This document shows positions 58,801 to 64,000 of a stretch of 64,000 nucleotides of DNA, one piece after another. Made by a program: the position numbers and the translations under genes. The notes under the pieces were generated by a model. The model searched no databases, was not told the origin of the DNA, and saw nothing but the letters and a program-made list of their open reading frames with translations. Numbering within the stretch: the stretch's first letter is position 1; the number at the start of each line of letters is the position of its first letter. The stretch covers positions 209,972 to 273,971 of the forward strand of contig JAWZYV010013142.1 of assembly GCA_038373885.1 (NCBI GenBank), read 5' to 3'. The DNA comes from Cheiracanthium punctorium (taxonomy: Eukaryota; Arthropoda; Arachnida; Araneae; Cheiracanthiidae).

Positions 58801-61138
58801 TACGCATAACTTGCAGGAGTTCCTCCGAAAGCAAATAAATTCGAAACGTTTTCTGCTACAAGTAGCTGGGCGTATATTCGATCCTGTAGGATTCATTACC
58901 CCATTTGTAATAAGAATCAAATTTCTAATTCAGCAAGTTTGGCAATTAGGTCTTCAATGGGATGAACTATTGCCCCTTGAATTTCGAGAAAGGTTTAATA
59001 AATGGTGCGAAGAACTGTCTAGCCTTGAAGCCATTCTCGTTCCTCGGTGTTATCTTAAACAAAATAATTTCGATGAAGTCCAGTTACATTGTTTCTCAGA
59101 CGCCTCGAAAATAGCCTATGGGACAGTTGCTTACTTGAGAATTAAAAATTCAGACAAGACCTTTCACACTAGCTTTGTGGCATCCAGAAGTCGAGTCGCT
59201 CCTTTGAAGATTCTTTCCTTGCCTCGACTAGAGCTCATGGGAGCACTTTTGTCGGCTAGATTATGTCGCAAGATTCTGAAAACACTAAAGTTCGTAAAGT
59301 CTTGCTATTTTTGGACAGACTCTTCTATCGTATACCATTGGATTAGAAACAATCCATTAAAATTTAAGCCGTTTGTGCAGCATAGAGTGGAAGAGATTCA
59401 TAAATTGTCCGAACCCTCGAACTGGTTCCATTGTCCAGGAAAACTGAACCCTGCTGATTTGATCACAAGAGGATCTTCTATCGAAAAACTGAGAGGAAAT
59501 GATATGTGGTGGCTTGGGCCAGTATTCTTAAGGCAGCCAACTGACTGCTGGCCTCGAGGCGAAAAGTGTCCGATGAACAACGAGGAGTTAGAATTGAGGA
59601 GCAGATTTAAACACACTATTCAGAACAAATGTTCCGTAGAATCAAATGAAAAATTATTAGACCTGAAGAAGTTCAGTAACCTGACCAAACTACTTAGAGT
59701 TACTTCATATGTTCTAAGATTCGTATTCAACGTTAGACATACGACCAAGAGAAATGGAACCCTTTCTGCAGAAGAAATACAATTAGCCGAAGACTTTTGG
59801 ATTCGAGATTCGCAAAGAGAATTTTTTGGTTCGGAAATTGCGAACTTGAAAAATAATCAAGGAATAAGATCTGATTCGTCGATTTACTCTTTAGCACCAT
59901 TTTTGGACTCTAAGAAAATACTCAGGATCAAAGGTCGATTCGCTGAGTCAGATTTCTCTCTAGACGAAAAACAACCGATCCTCCTTCCTAAAATGTCGAG
60001 ATTCACGGAGTTGTTGGTAAGAAAGGAACACGAAAAGGTAATGCATAGCGGAGTATCCCTAACGTTCACGAAAGTGAGAAAGAAATTCTGGATTCCTAAG
60101 GGACGACAATTAATAAAGAAGATTATCAGTAAATGTTTGATTTGCACGAAGTATTCAGCAAAACCTGCTGGCCAGATAACAGCTCCCTTACCCAAAGATA
60201 GAATATCCCAAACGCCTCCTTTTAATGTTTGCGGCGTTGATTTTGCTGGACCAATTTATGTTAAGAATGGTACGGGAACTATGAAATCTTATATAGCACT
60301 TTTCACTTGCGCGGTCACAAGAGCGATACATTTAGAGTTAGTTACAACAATGTCGACGAAATGCTTTTTGTTAGCCTTTAGGAGATTTGTGGCCAGACGA
60401 GGAAATTGTACTATTATATATTCGGATAATGCAAAGGCCTTTAAAAAGGCCAGTAGAGAACTAGAACACATCTCCGAAATATTGTTGAGTCATCAGTTGA
60501 AAGATTACATTTCTTCCCAAGGCATCACTTGGAAATTCATTGCGGAAAGATCCCCATGGTGGGGAAGATTCTATGAACGTTTAGTAAAGTCAGTGAAGGA
60601 TCCGTTGCGAAAAATATTAGGTCGTGCACTGTTGAATTTTGAAGAGTTATCCACCTTACTGACTGAAATAGAAATGATTGTGAACATGAGACCGCTGACG
60701 TACGTTAACAATTCCCTGGACGAACCCTCGCCTTTGACGCCTTCTCATTTCTTAAACTTTGGAAGAAATGAAACAGAATTTCCAATAAGTTTGGTAGAAC
60801 TTGAAGATACGTCTAGAGAATCTTTAACTCGAAGAAAGATGTACCAAACCCAACTTCTTAAGCAAGTCTGGAAGAAGTGGAGGAATCAATACTTACTAAA
60901 TTTAAAAACTGCGTACCATCTTAAAACTCCTGAATCCTCCAAAGACATGAAAATTGGACAAGTCGTACTGATAGACAGAACATCAAAGTCGAAACTACTG
61001 TGGGACTTGGGTATTATTCAGGAATCATTCACTGGAAGAGACGGACATGTTCGAGCTTGTTTAGTGAAAACTTCAAAGGGACTATTTAGGAAGCCCGTGC
61101 AACTCTTGTACCCACTTGAAGTGACTGATGAACTTTAA
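55826..61138 (+). CDS. BEL/Pao Gag-Pol polyprotein, 1,770 aa, intact
   Basis: I choose ATG at 55826 (MSLDKLKKKRS); the frame is open upstream to a TTG at 55778, but ATG is the better start. Residues 1-330 are the Gag-like region. A cysteine-rich nucleic-acid-binding region (CIFCKNQHDSENC, CLNCLIPSHRANEC, CSFCGNKYKHSKAIC) lies at about 358-421. The aspartic protease has DSGS at 488-491. Reverse transcriptase includes TTDIKQAFLRI near 830 and YVDD at 908-911. RNase H has CFSDASKIAYG at about 1089, LELMGA and TDSS. Integrase has an HHCC-like start (HEKVMHSG ... CLICTK), then D1472, D1534, E1584, followed by a C-terminal domain with TPSHFLNFGRN. No stop or frameshift is present. The products would act in cytoplasmic particles and integrate cDNA in the nucleus. 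Confidence 0.96.
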   Translation: MSLDKLKKKRSTQKGLITKLFGKIDESLKSEVDPKKLKLLLNQLIEKTDHIKFVDSEILNEIDVKEVETEVEASEEYLDNLIAYKCKLCDRIEELDRDKVHVPNSSANGKVTTSSIASNQTFEVTNSIKLPKLTVNKFFGDTSLWLEFIGQFENTIDKNLNLNKIEKLIYLKNCLGGSAAKAVSGLALKDENYDAALKILRSRFGQNNLLINSHLGKLLDIPPVRDSSDTTGLRKLFDRAEIQVRNLESLGIDSKSYGNLLVPILLKILPPDLTLEYSRSNKSESWNLETLLKFLEDEILSRERALAVYSGRNPLRADRLGQGREFRVRSADSPKYRNSVSKTPTSAHELLTNISSKCIFCKNQHDSENCGEGTVEARRELLKREARCLNCLIPSHRANECRQRDGCSFCGNKYKHSKAICYRFHNKTKRENPIDANSLPEASAPHDTAVSSCQIEKNSNTKRIFLQTAAVSARNKNNLFENVRLLFDSGSMRSFITKDVSRKLKLPFIRKELLSVHSFGGETPMEKSFDVVRVKLENRNDPNLNVYVEVLEIEEISSAQISPPDVDLINKIKDLRSLKLSDTYTENGNDKISILIGADYYYSLISGRIKRINKQLVATETLFGWCLLGKGETKSMDSLAMKVIVEESNISEDIKKFWQLESLGIESEIETSDPLSDRSLKKYESSVVHQNKTYKVRLPWKSEKGHLLQNNREIALERFSRLCSKFRNDRTLFSEYKKVIDDYLTQNIIEPVYENAEPEVKHPEFYLPHRAVIREDRETSRLRVVFDASSHSKGNLSLNDCLEIGPNLYPDLFELLLKFREYPVAFTTDIKQAFLRIEIDERDRDVTKFFWSDSPSFESQSPHVYRFTRVLFGLNCSPFLLGATIKHHLRKFADKFPDTCELLNESCYVDDIIAGSSDADSAFATSKECIRIFEEANMQLHKWKTNSEILRKLWQDDGISVETTRDVLGQTGITSKVLGIAWDTGKDGFYFDTHNLQEFLRKQINSKRFLLQVAGRIFDPVGFITPFVIRIKFLIQQVWQLGLQWDELLPLEFRERFNKWCEELSSLEAILVPRCYLKQNNFDEVQLHCFSDASKIAYGTVAYLRIKNSDKTFHTSFVASRSRVAPLKILSLPRLELMGALLSARLCRKILKTLKFVKSCYFWTDSSIVYHWIRNNPLKFKPFVQHRVEEIHKLSEPSNWFHCPGKLNPADLITRGSSIEKLRGNDMWWLGPVFLRQPTDCWPRGEKCPMNNEELELRSRFKHTIQNKCSVESNEKLLDLKKFSNLTKLLRVTSYVLRFVFNVRHTTKRNGTLSAEEIQLAEDFWIRDSQREFFGSEIANLKNNQGIRSDSSIYSLAPFLDSKKILRIKGRFAESDFSLDEKQPILLPKMSRFTELLVRKEHEKVMHSGVSLTFTKVRKKFWIPKGRQLIKKIISKCLICTKYSAKPAGQITAPLPKDRISQTPPFNVCGVDFAGPIYVKNGTGTMKSYIALFTCAVTRAIHLELVTTMSTKCFLLAFRRFVARRGNCTIIYSDNAKAFKKASRELEHISEILLSHQLKDYISSQGITWKFIAERSPWWGRFYERLVKSVKDPLRKILGRALLNFEELSTLLTEIEMIVNMRPLTYVNNSLDEPSPLTPSHFLNFGRNETEFPISLVELEDTSRESLTRRKMYQTQLLKQVWKKWRNQYLLNLKTAYHLKTPESSKDMKIGQVVLIDRTSKSKLLWDLGIIQESFTGRDGHVRACLVKTSKGLFRKPVQLLYPLEVTDEL

Positions 61139-61383
61139 AGACAAGACTATATCCTTTTTTATGACAATAATCATTAACTTTTCTCATAATCTAGTATTCA
61201 GTGTTAATAATTTGCATCCTTTAAAGTTTATGTTTAGATTATTATTTACGTGGAGAATTCAAAATTTAAGTTCGATTGTTTGACATACAATTTAGTAGTT
61301 ATGTTTGTTTATTCCTTACTAGACATTTGTATTGTATTTTCTTTCGAATTAGATTTGTGTAGGTGAACTCTCTTGAAGAGTTC
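61139..61383 (+). other. BEL/Pao 3-prime untranslated region
   Basis: This AT-rich stretch lies between the polyprotein stop and the polypurine tract. A short inverted repeat 'gaactctcttgaagagttc' sits just before the tract. No envelope or accessory frame was found. Confidence 0.7.
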
Positions 61384-61393
61384 AGGTGGGGAG
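61384..61393 (+). other. Polypurine tract
   Basis: AGGTGGGGAG directly abuts the TG of the right LTR. It has one T interruption, but the position is that expected for plus-strand priming. Confidence 0.75.
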
Positions 61394-61676
61394 TGTAGCG
61401 AAATCTCGCTCTCCAGCAGAGGGCGTGAGCAAGCACTCTCTAACTAGTTGTCGATGTGAGAGAACGACAGACGAGTTTCGATTGTACTTCGATAAGCGCA
61501 CACATGCGCATTCGTTTTGTAAAACTTCAATGTAAATATTATGTACATTTAATTAAATAGATTTAGTCAAGACTACCTCTCTTCGAGTCATTCATTTGAA
61601 TATTTCGATTGACCACCTTCGATGAACCACCGACGTTAGTTTTGAATTGCCTTTCGAAAGTGCCCTTTTGTCGTCA
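61394..61676 (+). repeat. 3-prime LTR, 283 bp
   Basis: It is the same length as, and on visual comparison identical to, the left LTR. It ends GTCGTCA followed by the duplicated GCTTA at 61677-61681. Confidence 0.97.
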
Positions 61677-61681
61677 GCTTA

Positions 61682-62424
61682 TATAGCACATTTTATTAAA
61701 TATTTTATGCAGTCACATTTTACAATTCTTCGAAATGTACGATTGAATAAAGATATCGAAGTACAATCGGAAATTGAAATCGAAGTAAACATTGAACAAA
61801 ATTTCAGTTTCACGACACGAAATATAGAAGTCGGATATTTCAAAGTTACACAGGTCAATGCAGTCTTCAATATATATTTAAATTTTTACGTTACTTTTTT
61901 TTTTTTTTTTTTGGTAGAATTAAAGTGTATACTTCGGAATTGAGCATATAAATAAAAAAATAAAGGAATTATAAAATGTTATGTGTGCCTGAAGTCAGTA
62001 AAGAATGCAATTGCAGGTTTATGTATAGGTTTTATTTAAAAAGCACATAATTTTACATTTGCATACAATCAAAACACAATCAACATAAATAGTTAGTTAT
62101 GATTCTGAGGAAAAAACCAATTTCTGCAAGCGATAAACTTTTACTTGCTTAGAAATAATAATTTTGAAGATAATTTTAAAGATTTTAATTACTAAAGATA
62201 CAGACAACAAGCACAGTTTTCTGTTTCCAAACATTTATTACAATTCCGAGAGTTAAATTAAAATTAAAGTTTATTATATTTGGTAGTCTACACACCAAAA
62301 CTTTAACATGAAAAAAAAAAGACAAATGAACTGATTTCAGTGTTGTTCTGTAATTGGGATTAGTCATTTTATAAAATTTGAAATAGCTTGTATAAATCAC
62401 AATGTTACATAATTTACGAATGAT
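61682..62424. other. Right flank of the BEL insertion, AT-rich
   Basis: No exon or bounded element is recognised. T and A homopolymers occur near 61891-61910 and 62310-62318. The frame at 61647-61943 starts inside the LTR and is not a gene. Confidence 0.45.
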
Positions 62425-62637
62425 GGTATAGCGGGGCCTTCGAGAACATCGCGAAGAAACTAGTAGTGGTAAAAGGACAGTTCTGCCCAGCCGGTACCAT
62501 GTTAAATCGCCGGTACGCCGTTCGGATGCTTTCCCTAGGTCGAGAGAGAGAGGGGGGCGTGGTCGGACCGGATGTGGGGAGCGGATGCTAAGACCGGATG
62601 TTCAAAGGGTTGATAAGAATTTTTTTTCCTTTTTTTC
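62425..62637. promoter_or_regulatory. GC-rich island with repeated ACCGGATG words
   Basis: The segment is GC-rich within AT-rich flanks and contains 'gaccggatgt' twice (near 62566 and 62592) and a third 'gcggatgct', plus 'gccggtac' twice in inverted arrangement and a GA tract. CCGGAT is the ETS-type core. It could be a regulatory segment or a repeat; no exon is linked to it. Confidence 0.25.
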
Positions 62638-62775
62638 AAATAAGGGGACTTGTAATTTTTTCAGACTTTAAGATATTTTTGAAATAAGGGGACTTGTAAT
62701 TTTTTCAGACTTTAAGATATTTCTCAAATAAGGGGACTTGGAAAAATTTTCAGACTGTGATGCATTCTCTCATGA
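62638..62775. repeat. 44-bp tandem repeat, three copies
   Basis: Units 'aaataaggggacttgtaatt' then 'tttcagactttaagatattt' start at 62638, 62682 and 62726, a period of 44 bases. The first two are nearly identical, the third diverges and is followed by a weak fourth unit. Confidence 0.9.
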
Positions 62776-63054
62776 AAATAAGGGACTTCGTTATATTTTT
62801 AAACAAATTGTACTTTATGAATTAAACCTGAAATAAAAAGTATTATTATAAAAATGAGGACCCACCAGCCGCCCGGTAGAACGTCTACCGCCTCATTTCA
62901 AATATAAATTTTTACTATGCTTTTCCACGTCACGCTAGCCTCGCATGAATGGAGACAGGGCGTAGCACAGCAGACGCGTTGTTGTTTTTGTTTCTTTAAA
63001 TAATAATTAACTATGTGGAGCAAAAAAATGAACAACATCCCCAGGAGGCCTACG
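62776..63054. other. Spacer with short inverted repeat
   Basis: 'cggtagaacgtctaccg' at 62874-62890 is a small hairpin. No other feature was recognised. Confidence 0.4.
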
Positions 63055-63540
63055 AACTTTAATTTTAAGTTAAATAAGTAATTTTACAACAAATATTTTT
63101 TTAATCAAGAATTAATTTATTTTTTAACCAAGTTTTAATTTTAAGTTAAATATTTTTCTAAATTTATTTTTAATCAAGAGTTTTAATTTTAAGTTAATAA
63201 TTTTACAACAAATATTTTTTACCAAGTTTTAATTTTAAGTAAATAATTAATTTTACAACAAATATTTTTTTAATCAAGAGTTAATTTATTTTTATTTATT
63301 TATTTTTTACCAAGTTTTAATTTTAAGTTAAATAATTTTACAACAAATACATTTCTAATCAAGAGTTAATTTAATTTTACAAAAACTATTTTTTTAATCA
63401 AATGTTTTTAATCTATCAAGAAAAAAAATTTGATCATGAGTTTTTAATTTATCAAGAAAAAAAAATTTAATCAAGAGTTTTTAATTTATCGAGAAAAAAA
63501 ATTTTAATCAAGAGTTTTAATTTTTAGCTAATTTTTTGTA
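63055..63540. repeat. Degenerate AT-rich tandem repeat
   Basis: The words 'gttttaattttaagttaa', 'ttttacaacaaatattttt' and 'ttaatcaagagttaattt' recur at least four times in the same order with variable spacing. Toward the right the unit shortens to 'tcaagaaaaaaaattt'-type copies. It is a matrix-attachment-like AT tract or decayed satellite. Confidence 0.75.
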
Positions 63541-63599
63541 TATCCTATTTTTGTTAAGTAGCCGTTTAACATTAAAGTACAGTTTTCTACAAATTTCAT

Positions 63600-63707
63600 G
63601 CATGAATACGCGTTAGATCCCCTTAGAAAGTCTTCCTACCAAGGCACCCCTCATCCTAGGCAGATACCCCCGCGTGCAGGTTTGCCTTAAAGCACAAACA
63701 AACAAAG
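63600..63707 (+). mobile_element. SINE 3-prime half, family of 10138
   Basis: 'gaatacgcgttagatcccct' then 'tagaaagtcttcctaccaag' parallels 10274-10315, and the end 'gccttaaagcacaaacaaac' parallels the A-rich tail. The tRNA-like head is absent, so it is 5-prime truncated. Confidence 0.65.
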
Positions 63708-64000
63708 TATTTATCTAAACATTTTTTCTTACCAACACATTTTTGATAAATTTTAGGCAACGATTATACTAGTTTATATTTTCTATAGATCAATTAGAGA
63801 AAAAATTACATTTTTAGTAATCCTACAAAACTTTTCTACTGTATATCCCAAGTAGTATAACTTGATTTATAGAATTTCAAAACGATACGAGTTAGATTGT
63901 TTATGTGCAAAACTAATTTCAGTTTGACTATGAAAGCATAATTTTATACATGCATTAATTTTTTAGAGGTATGCACTTAGCATTTTTTAGAAAAAGGTTG
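63708..64000. other. AT-rich end of window
   Basis: Nothing recognisable lies here. Confidence 0.5.

Larger units (their letters stand above)
55442..61676 (+). mobile_element. Complete BEL/Pao LTR retrotransposon, 6,235 bp
   Basis: Two 283-bp LTRs that look identical base for base, a perfect 5-bp duplication GCTTA, a primer-binding site directly after the left LTR, a purine tract directly before the right LTR, and one open frame encoding Gag-Pro-RT-RNaseH-IN. The domain order with integrase last, the 5-bp duplication and the single long frame fit BEL/Pao. There is no envelope-like frame between IN and the right LTR. Identical LTRs imply very recent insertion; it may still be competent. Confidence 0.97.

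Noticed and set aside
56866..60471. Several minus-strand frames of 60-138 codons
   Set aside because: They are antisense shadows of the intact BEL/Pao polyprotein and show no independent motifs or start context.
61139..61393. Envelope-like gene downstream of integrase
   Set aside because: Only about 250 noncoding bases separate the polyprotein stop from the right LTR, so the element lacks an envelope frame.

Overview
This window looks like a piece of a repeat-dense, AT-rich animal genome, most likely an arthropod and perhaps a chelicerate such as a spider. The evidence is one conserved intron-containing host gene, short exons separated by kilobases of transposon-laden intron, tRNA- and 5S-derived SINEs, many short terminal-inverted-repeat elements, and BEL/Pao, R1/I-type, mariner, Helitron-like and Mutator-like remnants. 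Nothing bacterial, such as operons, Shine-Dalgarno sites or CRISPR, is present. The lineage call is inference.

Host gene: four phase-compatible exons on the + strand (21970-22063, 34823-34995, 37486-37638, 41471-41674) encode part of a nucleolar protein 4 (NOL4/NOL4L) homologue. The last exon carries the highly conserved C-terminal block. All introns are GT-AG, and codon phases match across the three junctions visible here. The N-terminal exons are presumably upstream of the window; I did not find the exon that should follow 41674.

Region by region. 0-22 kb: a palindrome/CRE cluster near 0.6-0.7 kb, tandem repeats, three SINE-type insertions or remnants, several elements with target-site duplications (a 487-bp element whose empty site survives in a neighbouring duplicate, a hAT-like 1.48-kb element holding a perfect 52-bp palindrome and a 75-bp minisatellite, a hAT MITE with a perfect 8-bp duplication), a Helitron-like remnant, an element packed with AAGCTT, and an internally deleted mariner. 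22-41.7 kb: Nol4 introns, full of MITEs, foldback elements, a 5S rRNA-derived SINE and a tRNA-derived SINE. 42-53 kb: a second copy of a 1.6-1.9 kb TIR element, foldback elements, and a dead non-LTR retrotransposon (minus strand) split by a 1,025-bp TIR element carrying a 79-bp minisatellite. 53-55 kb: a CpG-rich segment and a Mutator-like fragment. 55.4-61.7 kb: a complete BEL/Pao LTR retrotransposon with apparently identical 283-bp LTRs, a perfect 5-bp duplication and one uninterrupted polyprotein frame, by far the youngest insertion here. 61.7-64 kb: tandem repeats and a SINE tail.

The genes do not form a pathway: one host gene serves as landing ground for several generations of transposons. 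The nested insertions give a relative order: the LINE came before the minisatellite TIR element, the satellite array before its MITE and SINE, and the BEL insertion last. All calls come from reading the sequence and from remembered family features; no database search was possible.
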